A stretch of 64,000 nt of DNA from Xylona heveae TC161 (GCF_001619985.1 NW_017264201.1:248001-312000), one strand, 5' to 3'. Counted from the stretch's first letter, positions 46,822 through 58,906 are shown. Program-made: numbers and translations. The notes: a model not told the origin generated them from the sequence alone.

Positions 46822-49088
46822 TCACAACTTATGAGTTCCATCCTGGGGCTTTAGTTCGCCCTGACCTTGACCATGCGATGTCGGCTGGGACTGGACTTTG
46901 CCCGAGCAACACGAGCTGCCATCGCCCTGTTTACTCCCCGGGGCGAGGACGGACGACAAGTTCTTGCTTCCGGGGACATCGATTGCGGGGTTCCGCGTGA
47001 AAAAGTCGACGGGGCGGAGATGGACCGAATGGGACTCCATGGGCATGACAGGCCAGTCCTCGACACGGGGATTGTGCGTGAGACCAAAGACATTCCAGAC
47101 GACGACATCGTCGTCTTGCACGTTTTCATCGCGGGCGACAGCGTCCGCGACGCCGTCGACTTCGGCCTGGCTCTGGTTGGTGAATTCGCCGCCGGCCCAG
47201 AACTCGCCGTCGCGGTGCTTGGTGATCCAGACGTGGTGCTGGGCGAACTGGGCGCGCTTGGCCTGGATGCTGTCCGGGTGGGCGAGCAGAAGCTGGCTGG
47301 CGGTCGGGGTGAATTTGTATCCGATGGGGCGGCCGGAGATGGGGTTGAGCTTGTGGGGGTTGATCATTTTGATGACGCGGTTGGTCTGCGGGGAGGCGTC
47401 GAGGAAGGAGGAGCGCGTGATGGGGGTGCGGCGCACTTCGTAGCCGTTGCCAAAGGGGTTGAGTTCGGGGGTCATGGGGATGGGTAGAGATTCTTCCTTG
47501 AGAATGGTGTTGCGCGGCCCGTCAATGGCTGGGTCGATGCGCAGGCAGAAGACGTGTTGGTGGTTCTGCGCCAGTGCGCCGGGAGACACGACGTTGCCCC
47601 AGGGAGAGGTCTTGCCCGGGTCGATGTTGACGACGGAGACGATTCCCGTGGCGCGCGTCTCAATGTCGATCCCGCCTGCTTGGTCGAACTTGTACATGAA
47701 GATGTACTCGTAGTTGGCGAGCGTGATGATGAATTGGATAACGAGTTCGCGGTAGCGCGTGACGACGGCGCGGTTGGTTCGGTAGTTGGTGTGTTTCCAT
47801 CCGATCCCGTTGTCTTGCTCGTGCAGACAAATGACGTTCTTGGAGACGCTGGGTGCGCCTGATGTGTCCACCATGACGGCGTCAAAGTACTTGATCAGTC
47901 CGAGACAGTCGCAGCCAAGTTCGAGGTTGTTGGCAGCTCGGCCGGCGCCGGCGTCGCCAAAATCAAAGGCTTGTTTGCGGTGGAATGGGGGTCGGGGGTC
48001 ACCGTATGGGACGGTCTGAAGGGTGGAACACGCATTGTTAGTATACTGGTGCGGAGGGAGAGAGTGGAAGTAGAGGGGGTATGATAGGAGGAGTTTACCA
48101 TTTCGCTGATGCTCAGTCTGTATAGGACACTGCGGCCATCATAACGAATGTCGTGGAGAGTGGCACCCTCGCGCGGGTTGAAGCCAACCCGGAACCGCCA
48201 CTTCTGCCACTCGACAACGCTCTCGTCGCTGACTTTGAAGGAAGGTCCCTCGGGCTGGATCACGTTGAGAGGCTTGAGATCTGTTCGAAGACCGCCCTCG
48301 AGAAGTTCGGGCACGTACTCGGCAGGAGCGCAGTGGTCGAGAATGTTCCGCTGCGTGGTGTCGTACCGGAGGCCGTCCTCGGTGCCGCCGGTGGCGAGCT
48401 TGTCGATGCGCACAATTTCTTGCTTATAAGTGTCCATGACGGGGATCATGGGCAACGGGTAGCCGTAGTGATTCGAGTCAGGGTTGCCATTGCGTGCGTC
48501 CCGGGCAAAGCAGAGTCCCTGAGTATACCGGGGGTAGATCTCGCCCGGGTCAGGACCGCCATAGGGCCAGGGGTCAATAGTGACAACGAAGCCCTCAGGC
48601 AGCTTGTACTTGGCCAATTCATCCTTGAAAAGCTGGGACGCGGTGCAGGCATCCTGGAAAGCTTCAAACTCCTCCCTGGAAAGCTAATCAGTCTCATCCT
48701 TCTGAAGAAAAATAAAAAGGAAAATCGTTGATGGGGGAGTAGTCTCAACGTACAAGGTCAAGCTGGGCTGGTGTCTCTTGTCAACAACCCGGTGCTTTGT
48801 CTCCTTTCCGGTATTGACGTCGACAAGAGACTCCATATAGTCTCGGCTCCGGTCTTCACATACAACATCGTACTTGATGGATGCCTGTCGTGCGGGACGA
48901 GGAGTTTGATAGGTAAGTTTACCCTGGGCTTCAAGCTCGAAGAAAGGCTGGAGCTGAGCTTTGGGAGGCTCCTCAAGGGAGATGGAACGGAATTCAATCA
49001 ATGCATTGCCGCGGGCATTCAAGACGATGTCACTAGCACGCTTGATCTCATTGACGGTGAGAGCATCCAAAGGGTGGGGAACGCTCAT
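46822..49088 (-). CDS. Copper-containing primary amine oxidase, probably peroxisomal
   Basis: Oxidises primary amines to aldehydes with release of ammonium and hydrogen peroxide, letting fungi use amines as nitrogen source. Exons 49088..48754, 48675..48099, 48015..46822, 701 residues. Seen: the TPQ cofactor site NYEY (modified Tyr406), the catalytic base Asp322 in AFDFGDAG (matched by spacing to the Hansenula enzyme), copper ligands His456 and His458 in NHQH with the third in FGLTHNPRVEDWP, and YFDAVMVD. The last three residues are HKL, a PTS1-like signal, which suits a peroxide-producing enzyme. Two GATAAG sites about 244-259 bases upstream suggest AreA control. The C-terminal 40 residues are Gly/Ser/Gln-rich. 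Confidence 0.95.
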
Positions 49089-50506
49089 TCTCTAGCGGCG
49101 GTGTTATGATACAGAGACCGAGCAGGACAACAGAGTAAGAGAATAGATTGCCAAAACGTAAATGAGAAAACCTTGAAGATGAAGAGGGAGGAATTGGGAT
49201 TGAACAAGTGGGAAGAGCCATATTTAAAGTATTTTCCAACAAAGCAATAGGACAGAAATCAAATACGTAAAATCATCACGAGGCGGGCAAATCATGCCGG
49301 CATGGTAGGTGGAGAGAAGGCACAAGCTGTGGATAAGCATCGATAAGGAATGGTTTCCATGATGACGCTAAACGGCTGTCCCTGCCTCTTTTGGAAAGTC
49401 CTTGCGAGCGACCCCATACTATCAATCAACCGTCCCCGCTGACAGATCTGATAGAGACAAAATGGCTGGAGTAAAATGTCATACTCGTATTTCATTACTG
49501 TACGGGTATTGATACTCACTTAATTCGCCTGTATATTCTCTCCCATTGCATGAGCCGACGATTGCTTTCCGCTGATTGCTGACATGCTTCCGATCTCTCC
49601 CCGAGAATGGAATCAATACTCTGACTCGTCGATTTGATACGCTTTAGACTAAGCCATTGATAATCTGTAAGCCGTCGGATATATCGGAAATTTTTCAATC
49701 TGAAGAAATGGAAAACTCGATGATCTTTATTATTTTGTATTCACGTAATTGTTTTCAAACTGAGAAAGCAGCGTCATCTGTAGCTGGGACATATGTGACT
49801 GCGATCTCTTGCAGCTTTTCTCAGGGTCGCCCGCAACATGTTGCAGTACCCCGCAATGCGGGGGAATAAATTATCGTATTTCTCAGGTCGGCGGTGTGGA
49901 TGCCAAGTCTGATGTCGACTCGACCTGTCGAACACTGCATATATCACTGTTTTTCGTGCGCAGATGCCTCATTGCAATCCCATCCGAGTTGTCAAGTGCT
50001 GGACTGCATTCACATAGCAATCTAGTCCATATTTGTCTGCTCTCCTAATAAATTGAATCCTGCACAAAGTAGACTGGAGAAGAGATTAGGACAATAGCGC
50101 AAAGTTCTTGAATAATCGATGCCTCTAGTACGGAGATGATACAGTAATAAGCTGACAGTCTGTGGTAACTCCAGACTGAGGTTTTAGTAATCGAAAAGTA
50201 TTTCCAACTCAGTCATGAGGGCGAAAGTGAGCGGATTGATAGTAATTGATCACTTCATATGCATCATCATCATCGTGGTTGCTCTGGTTGCCAGTAGGGC
50301 CAGGCTATTGTTTTGGTGGTTTGCAGGGTAATTGGTGGTTTAAAGGGACTTGCGAGATGGGAGATTCACCGTTTGGGGGTTTGCCGCCGTCGCTTCACGC
50401 AACTTCAACGTGATTCTTTTCTCGCAATCACTGAAGCATTTAATTGCCGTCTTTTTCTACCAAATTATCTCAGACTTTTGTATATCCCATTCTGCACATT
50501 GCAAAT
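49089..50506. promoter_or_regulatory. Divergent promoter region of the amine oxidase and chz1
   Basis: 1.4 kb between start codons, with no coding region. The amine oxidase side has the paired GATAAG sites; the chz1 side has a GGTGGTTT direct repeat at about 50313-50343. Confidence 0.5.
49332..49347. promoter_or_regulatory. Paired GATAAG sites (AreA/GATA factor)
   Basis: GATAAG at 49332-49337 and again at 49342-49347, ten bases apart and in the same orientation. They lie 244-259 bases upstream of the amine oxidase start. AreA-type activators act well on close GATA pairs in nitrogen-catabolic promoters. Confidence 0.55.
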
Positions 50507-50996
50507 ATGAGCGACACGAACGGTACTACCACCTTCAAGCCTGAGGCTCAGGAAAACGCCTCTGAAGCTCCCGGTGTCAACAAGGGCAAGGGAAAGGCCG
50601 TCGACAGAACCCCCCAGGGTCTCAGCGAGGAAGAGGAAAGCTCTGAAGAGGAGTCTGGCCCTGAAGAGAATGTAAGGAACGAGGAAATATATTCACAACG
50701 TTTGCAATGCTAATTTTTTTCCCTTTTGCAATTAGGGCGGTGAAGGTATGCTCTCTCAGAAGCAAACGTTGTCAACTTACACGCGATACTAACTCATTAA
50801 AGGAGCCGGCGAGGAGGAGGAAGATGATGACGACATGAAGGAGATCGACATGGACAACATCATCGAGGGCGGACGACGGACCCGTGGCAAGAACATTGAC
50901 TTTGCCAAGGCCGCGCAGGCCGCTGGCCCCGAGCTCGAAGAGGACGAAGACGATGATGAGGACTTTCTCGGAGACGATGACGCCATGCAGGAGTAA
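50507..50996 (+). CDS. chz1: Histone H2A.Z-H2B chaperone Chz1
   Basis: Intrinsically disordered acidic chaperone that delivers H2A.Z-H2B dimers to the SWR1 complex for exchange into nucleosomes. Exons 50507..50671, 50736..50745, 50803..50996, 122 residues. Seen: an acidic Ser/Glu N-terminal stretch, then the CHZ motif EIDMDNIIEGGRRTRGKNI preceded and followed by Asp/Glu runs that contact the histones. Exon 2 is only 10 nt (GGC GGT GAA G) with consensus splice sites on both sides (AATTAG and GTATGC); skipping it would shift the frame, so it must be used. Length is typical for the family. Confidence 0.92.
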
Positions 50997-51619
50997 AAAG
51001 GTCTCACTCTGCGGAGCAACTGGGTCACGGAAATGGGCAAAATATGTCTGATGCTTTTACGCTTGCCATGAAATACCAGGGCGTTGGTGGAGGAGATCAT
51101 GTCTCGTCGGCGGTCAAAAGGGAAAAAATGGCATCTTTCTCAGTCCGAGCAGGGTCTCAAACAATAAATGGTCTAAGCTCAACTCCGAGACGATATTCGC
51201 TGCATCTTGAGGAGTCTTCAGAGCGGTGCGACTTCTTATCACTCTTGCTTTTCTTTTCTGCAGCAGTTCCAAATATGAAACGAATGACATACCAGGCGTA
51301 ATGCTTGAACTTTTTTTTTTCTCTTTTGTTAACGCTTAAAAATGATTTTGAGCTTAACTGCCGATCATCATTAAGAATACGCAGTAAAAAGTGTTCAGAT
51401 TCAGTGGAGCTCAGCATACGTAGGAGTGTCGCGGACTCGTGGAGTTGAGACTTGGACCAAAACAGATCTGTCAAGTGTCTCTCGCTCTCGACTAGCGAAT
51501 GAAACCCCCTGATCCGGCCAGTCTTGGCATCTCCATTTCCCCAAATCCCAGTTATTATTACATCCCGCCCATATCGATAATTGTTCTCTTTGATCTTTTA
51601 GTCTTCCATAGTCTGTGCA
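50997..51619. other. Spacer between chz1 and bet1
   Basis: 3' flank of chz1 and promoter of the SNARE gene. No ORF of coding quality or repeat seen. Confidence 0.5.
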
Positions 51620-52471
51620 ATGTCCTCAAGGTGAGTCCTGATAAGCTTCCATTAAAGTATTTTCGTCGCAACCAGGCAGAGATTACCATACTGAGCATGC
51701 CCTGCCTGGCATCTCTCCTCCGCATCTCCTCCGCATTTTCAGCATGAGAGCCCATTGCTAACAGCGCGAGCCTTGGCTTTGACACAGGTTCGGACATCAG
51801 CGCGACCCGCGCAACTCATTATTCGAGAGCTACAATGCATCCAGAAATCCAACGCCGTCGCCTTCGGGACTCTATGCTGAGCCTGGATACGGATTGAACA
51901 ATCGCGGAGCATCCCCTGGCAGTGGCTTAGGCTACAGATCTGCTACACCGAATAAGAGGTATGCGGATCCTTCTTACATGCAGTCTCTTTCGCTTTTCAT
52001 TCAGATCATGTTGCTGGAGAAGAGACACCTCATGTTCGAAGCGACTTGAAGCTAACGGTTGTAACCTGACAGAGGCCAATACAGCGACGCAGTTCTCTCC
52101 GAACTCGAAAGTCAGAATGACGAACAGCTCGAGGGCATGGGCGCAAAGGTGAAGATGCTCAAAGATGTATGTATAGGAGCCAAGACCCTCTGGCCCTCCA
52201 AGTGCTTGACTACAGTCTCGCCGAAGAAATCAGCACCGACTAATCCGTGGTTTCTCATTTCAAGATTACCGTCGCTATTGGCCACGAAATCAGATCTTCT
52301 ACTACCCTCGCCGACCAAATGAATGACTCTTTTGACAACACTCGTGTCCGACTACGCGGGACAATGAACCGCATGTTGAGAATGGCTGAGTCGACTGGTG
52401 TCAGCTGGAAGGCTTGGGCATCCTTTTTTGCCGCTGTCATATTCCTCTTCTGGTGGGTCTGGCTTGGATAA
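51620..52471 (+). CDS. bet1: Bet1-type Qc-SNARE of ER-Golgi transport
   Basis: Tail-anchored SNARE acting in fusion of COPII vesicles with the Golgi. Exons 51620..51630, 51788..51958, 52073..52166, 52265..52471, 160 residues. The first exon has only 11 coding bases (Met-Ser-Ser plus two). Seen: a Pro/Gly/Ser-rich N-terminus, the SNARE helix starting LSELESQNDEQLEGMGAKV and MLKDITVAIGHEIRSS, then a single C-terminal membrane helix (WASFFAAVIFLFWWVWL) ending one residue before the stop. This is the Bet1 layout; Sft1 is the alternative Qc-SNARE but is shorter. Intron 1 is 157 nt, the longest confident intron in the window. Confidence 0.88.
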
Positions 52472-53130
52472 CTTTCGGCCCTGCCAGAATATGACTATAA
52501 AGATGAAGATGAGACGAAAACGAAGACGAAGATGAAGACGAAGGGGAAGGGAAAGCAAAATCATCTTAGTTTCGCAAACCGCCTCAGCTGCGTCTCGGGT
52601 TGCGCCGCATCACCTCCCAGGGTTTCGAACAAACAAAGCATACAGTCCTGAACCGCATCTGAGCGCATACTCAACCTCAACAAGCCCAAGCAATATTCAG
52701 CGGCTCACATCGAAATCCCAGCACCCTTTGACAGCTCACTCTCCGATCGTTCCAATCGTACTTCACTACTCATTTCACACCACGCCAATGCTGCCTACAA
52801 CCCCATCAAAACCACGGCACCATCGTGCGTCAATACAACATATCCTGCACTGTTACCGTATACCGCTGGAGATGATCATACACCAAGCTCTATTCCTCCT
52901 TCTTACCAAAAGACACTCTTTCTATACCCTTCTCTTTCGATCCGGACTCGTTCCACACTACATACATAATTTGGGCAACCACCGCCACACGTCCTTAAAT
53001 CCCCTTCCGCATGATGCATCACTCGCATATTCTCTCGGCGTTTTTTATTTTATTTTTATTTATAGTTTTGCTTCTCGTTCAATCATGTATACGATTTTTC
53101 CTTTCTTTCCCATTTATTCTCACCTCTCTC

Positions 53131-53201
53131 CCGTTATTCGGGTCTCTTATATGATCCTCGTATCATTTCCTCATCTCTTCCCCGTTATTCGGGTCTCTTA
53201 T
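53131..53201. repeat. 20-bp direct repeat, two copies 51 bp apart
   Basis: CCGTTATTCGGGTCTCTTAT occurs at 53131-53150 and 53182-53201 without mismatch, in C/T-rich flanking sequence. Confidence 0.85.
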
Positions 53202-54155
53202 TATATTTTAATGTCCCTTTACATGTCCCTTTACCTTTTTCCCTCCTTCCCTCCTTCCTCCCTCTCTTCCCTCCTCTTCGTTTCTCTTCGTTTCTCTTCA
53301 ACTCTAAATATTTACTTTTTCCACTTTTTATTACTCATTATCCACTTCCTCTGCCCCTTTCCTCTCAGGCAGGAACGCAGCCACTTTTGACCGTGTTTAA
53401 TTTGTTTTTTCCTTAACGTCCTCATGTCTACATGTCTCTTTTCGAATATTATATGGGATTTTTTGTATGTATATTTTATGTCCAATTTTGTTATATTGTT
53501 ATACTGTTATACTGTTATACTTGATCATACCGTCATACTTGATCATATGCAGAACCAAATCAAAATGCAAATCAAAATCACTTTATTGCCATCTACATTC
53601 CACGTATCTTCCGAAAGAGTGACAGTGTCGACTTGTCAGTTCATGTCTAGTCTGCATTATTGGTCGTCGATCTGAGCGTTATCTGTGTGAGCAATATCCG
53701 TGTGAGCAATGTCTGACTATGCAGCTGAAATTCACGTCTTAGTTGATGTGTATTGGATCAGCACATTAGTTGTTTGTGTCATTGTAGCTATCGTATTTGT
53801 CATTCGTAGCTATTCGATTTTAAACTGCCTAGGTAGGTCTTTCAAAGTACCTAGGTAGGTAGGTTATGTAAAGTACCTAAGGTACTCTACCCGATTGAAA
53901 CACGAATACGCAGAAGAGATGGACACATGTAGACACATGTAGACACATGTATCCGATCAATGCATGTTCGTCAGGAGTAAAAGGAACTGATGCTAAGCGC
54001 ACAGGATGTGGAGCGCAGAAAACATTCGTATGCGTATGCGTATACGTAGGGAGATGGGGTGAAGGTGAAGGTGTTTGTTCGTACGTGATAGCGCGTATGC
54101 TGTGTAAGTGACGTTTGCTGTGGGAGGGGTAAGGAGCAGGGATAGGATGGGACAA

Positions 54156-54299
54156 TGGGGAAAGGAAAAGGAAAAGGAGAAGGGAAAGGGAAAGGGAAAT
54201 GGGTATATTGACGAAACAAAAGCGATGGGAAATGAAAAGGGATGGAAGATGAAAGGGGATGGGAACGGAAGAAAAGAAAAGAAAAGAAAAGAAAAGAAA
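54156..54299. repeat. GGGAAA and GAAAA microsatellites
   Basis: Purine-only GGAAAA/GGGAAA units at about 54156-54203 and a clean GAAAA array at 54269-54299. They lie in the 3' flank of apc15. Confidence 0.85.
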
Positions 54300-54379
54300 C
54301 ACAGTAGAAAATGCTCCTGACGAAGCTAACATGCTTCACCACCCAAAACAAAAACAGGGTCAATGAACAGTTCATGGTT

Positions 54380-55535
54380 CTATGTATCCCGGCGTCTGAG
54401 TCGGCCAAGAAAGGTCGGCGCGGCGGCCGGACTGCTGCCGAGAATCGAACTGCCCATGACAAGACTGCTTCCGTCACTTCGCACGAGACTTGTACGTCCC
54501 GCGGGACTGCTACTGCTCGTGAAGCCAAACCCGCGCAAATGACCACTTCCACGACGGGTGCGGCTGCCGCGCCGACGAGACGACGATGACGCGCTGCTTG
54601 GATGGTGATGATGATGGTGGTGGTGGTGGTGGTGGTGGAGGAGGCCATGGCCATCTCCGGGGTGATGTAAATGGCTGGAATCAAAATCTGTTGCTTCGTC
54701 CTCCAGCTCTGTATCAGTATGCTCGTAGCTTCCGGCCTCGGGCACGTCATCGTCGAGATCGTGCTCCTGCTCGACAATCATGGGTTCGTCATGGTCGAGA
54801 TCGGCATCCATATCAATCGTGCCGTCCATGAGACCCTCGCCGAGCTGGCCGTCTTCGTCGGCTTCAGCGAGTCCTTCTTCTTCCTCGTCATCGTCCATGT
54901 CGTCGAACCCGTCGCCGTCGGCTTCGGCCTCCATCTCGGCATCATCTGCGTCGGGCACGTCGTCGTCTAGATCGCGCTCTGCTTCGCCGTCCCCCTCGCC
55001 TTCTGCACCTTCCATCGTTTCTTCTTCTCCTTCCGTTTGCCCTTCCAGCATGGCGGCGTGCTCCAAGGCCGCGGCTTCACGGGCTGCGGCTATCTCTTGC
55101 TCTTCGCGCTCCGCGGCCTCGTCCATCGTGGCTTGGTACGTTTTTGCGACGCCCGGTGGCCGGATCCAGCCCGCTCCGAACCGACGGACATTTTCTTTGC
55201 GCGCGACAATGTAGTTCTCTTCAAGAGCGAGAAGGGCTAATGGGTTGCGAGAACTTGCGCCTGCGCGTCGCTGGCCGTACGGTTGCGAGTGGAAGTTGGA
55301 GAAGGCGGCGGGGTAGGCACCGTCAATGGCCGCATTATTGCTGCTGTTGCTGCCGTCTACTCCGGATGAAGATTGCGAGAGGCTGGTTGGTGTATACCAT
55401 AAAGTATGAGCCTGCGAAGCCTCGTCAGCATTTTGGAATTGTCCTCTGGAGAATTATGGGAGGTGCAGAAGACTGGTTTGGAGTTTGGATTGTACGTACA
55501 TCGCGTGGTGCAATCAATGGTAAAGATGATAGCAT
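54380..55535 (-). CDS. apc15: Anaphase-promoting complex subunit Apc15/Mnd2-like
   Basis: Small APC/C subunit that in animals and yeast (Mnd2) controls Cdc20 turnover in the mitotic checkpoint. Exons 55535..55500 and 55411..54380, 355 residues. Seen: the family start MLSSLPLIAPRD joined across the intron to AHTLWYTPTSLSQSSSG, then NPLALLALEENYIVARKEN with VRRFGAGWIRPPGVAKTYQA, the conserved Apc15 core. After it comes a very acidic Asp/Glu region (about residues 136-250), a run of 12 histidines at 271-282, and a Ser/Arg-rich tail. Animal Apc15 has about 120 residues; the extra length is all low-complexity tail. The first exon encodes just 12 residues. Confidence 0.88.
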
Positions 55536-58500
55536 CTTTGGGATAGAATGAAGACAGATGCACTCTTCGAGGAAAAGCAAAACGGTACAAAGGTAGATGA
55601 TACAGTATCAAGTTGCGATCAGGTGTGACGTTATGGTTGACAACGTGAATTTCAAATGATAGATTCGCCTTCCGCAAAGGGCATAGAGGACCGTCAACGC
55701 GTACGAGTAAAGCAAGTTGTAAAGGAGGGGAAATCAGTTGATACGGGACAGCGGCGGGATATTGCTGGCATAGGAAGGTCTAGACGAGATTGTCGATGCA
55801 AGGCAGCGTGGGATGTTTGGAGTGGCAGAGAAGAGAGAAGGTGAAGTTGTTGAAACACGAAGATCGCCAGTGTGTTAATATCATGAAAACAAAGTGGAAG
55901 AGGTACTTGATTTGTCTATGAATTTTTAACTGAGGGTAAAGTACTTCTTACACTAAGCTAGTGTAAATACCATATTTAATATACCCGGACAGTGCTTGTC
56001 TATTGTGTTCAACTTCAACGGCCGTCAAATATCCCACGCGGATTATTACTATTAAACTTCTCAAATCATGACTTACTGGGGTCATTGATCTCTCGGACAC
56101 GAGAGCCCATGCTACGCCTTGTGGATCATTGAAATGTCAACCGGGGCAAAGCGTGCTGCTCCGCCTCGAGCCCTCTACTCCGCTAGGATTATCCTGTGTT
56201 GCTCGTAATAGGTGGGTCAATTCTTTCTTCTCTGTCTCGTATTCATTTGAAGTAGCAGTTTTCATTTAATTAATATTTACTACGAGTATTACTGTTCTCT
56301 CTCTCTCTCGTTTCTCACCGCTGACGCTAAATTTGCAGGTTCGAGTAGTGTACTGCACTCCGGACCCCTCACTTCGCCCGGCTAGGCACGGAAGTTTTGA
56401 CGCTCTTAGAGAGTCCAATGCTGGCAACGATGAACAGTATCTGCTGACGCTGGCATCGATGAGATTTTTTCTTACGACTGATGTGATTATTGTAAAGTTG
56501 TTTTTTTACTACTGGGAACACTTGAATCGTGACCGGTCAGCTTTGTACGCCTGATCTCTTTCAAGGTCCAATGTGAGTCGAGACCCAGCCACAGGCCGTC
56601 TGGTTTCTTGGCAAGTCAAGCCTCTCACTAACAGTAGCACGGCTGCGAGCTTGCAGACGGAATCTTGAAGATGTCAGTAGTGCATGTGTTCGAAATGAGG
56701 GTGACACAAATCGTTCGACTCTAGCCTACGAGGACAGGCCGGTCAAGACAGTCAACGCGATCCCAAAAATTTTTTTTTTCTCAAATCTTTTCCGAAACCA
56801 GATTGACAGTTCGCTGCCCTGAGTAGGCAGGAGACAGCTCATTAAACGAATGAGTAATTCCTGAAATTGCTGCCTAGCAGCCGTTTTGATAGGAGCGTCT
56901 TTAACTCGCACTTGGACTGAGCTATCGGAGTATGCTCGCGACATTTTACGCCCTAAGCAGGGGGAAAGGCCCTTTTTTCTTCTCTCTGGTGCAGAATTCA
57001 AAAGGAGCGCTCGAGTGCCGAGGGCACATCGTGGCAGCGCAGCGGGTCTGACGGGGGGTTCCCCTGATGCTTGCAACAACGCTTACCTCTTCGTCGCTAA
57101 TCATCCTTCAGCTGAATGGTAAAATTACCGAGTGCACCATCGTGACCACGACCAACCATGATCGGATCATTTCCACATTCCTCCAGAGACAACTGTGGCT
57201 GGCTAATTCAAAGGCAAAATTGATTGGTCTTGAGTGCTGAGCCGAGGAAAGCGACTGTGATTGAACCAGCTGCACACTGAACCTGGTCATGACGAATGTA
57301 TGCCAAGACTTGCCAAGATGTTGCCAAGACGTGTTAACAGAAGCTTGGTTGCCAGATGCAAAGCAGTCATTGCCAATCAACGACTGTTGTGATTGAATGA
57401 GAGGCGGAAAATTGCTGTGCAAGACTGACACTAAGGAGCCGAAGATCCTGGGGGGCCCTTTGCATGGGCGAAAACAGCTTTTACGACAAAAACGACAAGG
57501 GGAGCCGGGCTTTCGGATCCTTTCAGGTACCGTTTCGGGGGCAACGTGGGTCGGGAGTGAGTGACTGCCATGTATCTATTCAGGGGCTGGCAGGTGGGAG
57601 TGTGCGGCAAAGACCGGCGTGCTCTGCATGCGGCCAGTACCTAGTCGCTACCTGTTCTGCCCGTCATTGGGTACGAGGCAGAGACTCAGAGGAGACCTGC
57701 ATCGCACGGTCCAAACGCTTCTGTTTTCTCCCGCGACCCTTTTTAGACGCATCCGACGATCGCACCCCTGATGGAGTATCCCGGTCCGTCCGCGGCAGAT
57801 CCCCACTATTATGTGACTGGGGCTCAAGTTTAGGAAAGGAGAGTAAACTCGGCTTCCCGACCCGGGGCAGAATTGAACTTTGAATGCCTAACCTACGGCA
57901 CCATCTCGATTCGTATCTTTTTTGCTTTCTCTCTTGTCTCTCCATTTATCCGTTATTAACCTTTTGGAAATGTTACGCTGAGCTAGGCATTTCTTCCGAA
58001 AAAAGGCGCTCATTGCTGCATTCAATATATGCGTTATTGGACATGGGTTGGTGGCTGTGGGGTAATGAGACGCCCTCAATCTCGGGTCTCACTCACCGTT
58101 TATTTTTCTCCCCTCCCATTTTTGACGGTTTTGTATTTGTTGCTTCCACACAATTTGCTCACAGGGGCGGTTTGATTACTTGCCGGCTTGCTCCCGGGCT
58201 TGATGGCGCTTGCTCCGTACACGTGCCAAACGAAGAGGGTATGATGATTATGATGCTAAATTGCTGCCCGGCCCAACAAGGCGGATGTGTCCGATAGTTG
58301 TTTTGACTTTAGCTTTGCTCTTGCATTAAACTCAACGCGGCGAAGTTTGAAGACGTGGTCTGCACGACCCATTTCCTTTCTAGTATCAGTCCGTGTCCCC
58401 ACGTCTTCTTTTGCTTTTACCGTGCGCGCTATTCGTCCGCATGCATGTTATGGTAGCGGTGCGCCACACCCAAAGCTTCATGTGGAGAACGCTCTGTCCT

Positions 58501-58906
58501 GTATATATTAGGCCCAACAACTCTTCCCCATTTTGTATCTTGCTACTATTTCCTCCTTTTCGCACATTCGTTACAATTACAAGCTCTGTGATTCGACTCT
58601 TTGATCGCATTGATCCTTGTCGCGCTTCTCTGACCATCAAGCTTGATTATCATTCTGATATTACCCGTGGGCACTTCACTCGTTATTCTCGTCACCACCT
58701 TACGCCTCGAGAGCCAAGGCTGATATTCAATCTATATTGTCTACTTTTACAAACCTCCATCTTATACCCTGACTTTTTCTTTTATTTTCTCTATTATATC
58801 ATCACTATCAACGATATCCACCTCGAAGCCGTTGAGCCTTGACACTACTGTTCCTTTTTTTCTCCCTTTCGAGCATTACCATTACCATTACCATTACCAT
58901 TTCATC
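55536..58906. other. Long divergent spacer between apc15 and the His-rich gene
   Basis: 3.4 kb with both promoters and no supported gene. ORFs are short and without family resemblance. A TGCCAAGA word occurs three times at 57301, 57311 and 57322. A D-arm-like hairpin on the minus strand near 57870-57900 lacks an anticodon arm and is not called. A long pyrimidine-rich leader precedes the next gene, ending in CATTAC repeats. Confidence 0.55.
58874..58903 (+). repeat. CATTAC hexanucleotide repeat abutting a start codon
   Basis: Four perfect CATTAC units and a fifth changed to CATTTC end three bases before the ATG of the His-rich secreted protein. Confidence 0.85.

Larger units (their letters stand above)
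52472..54379. other. Convergent spacer between bet1 and apc15
   Basis: 1.9 kb of pyrimidine-rich then AT-rich sequence. It has a 20-bp direct repeat (53131 and 53182), a TTATACTG run near 53500, AGGTAGG words near 53830-53870, and G/A-rich microsatellites at its right end. A 220-codon frame at 52728 starts with TTG and is low-complexity; I do not call it. Confidence 0.55.

Noticed and set aside
52728-53390. 220-codon plus-strand frame downstream of bet1
   Set aside because: Starts with TTG, is almost all Ser, Phe, Leu, Tyr and Ile from pyrimidine-rich DNA and includes a direct repeat.
57464-57883. 139-codon plus-strand frame and a D-arm-like hairpin near its end
   Set aside because: No family resemblance. 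The tRNA-like piece (GCCGTAGGTTAGGC on the minus strand) has no anticodon arm or matching acceptor stem.
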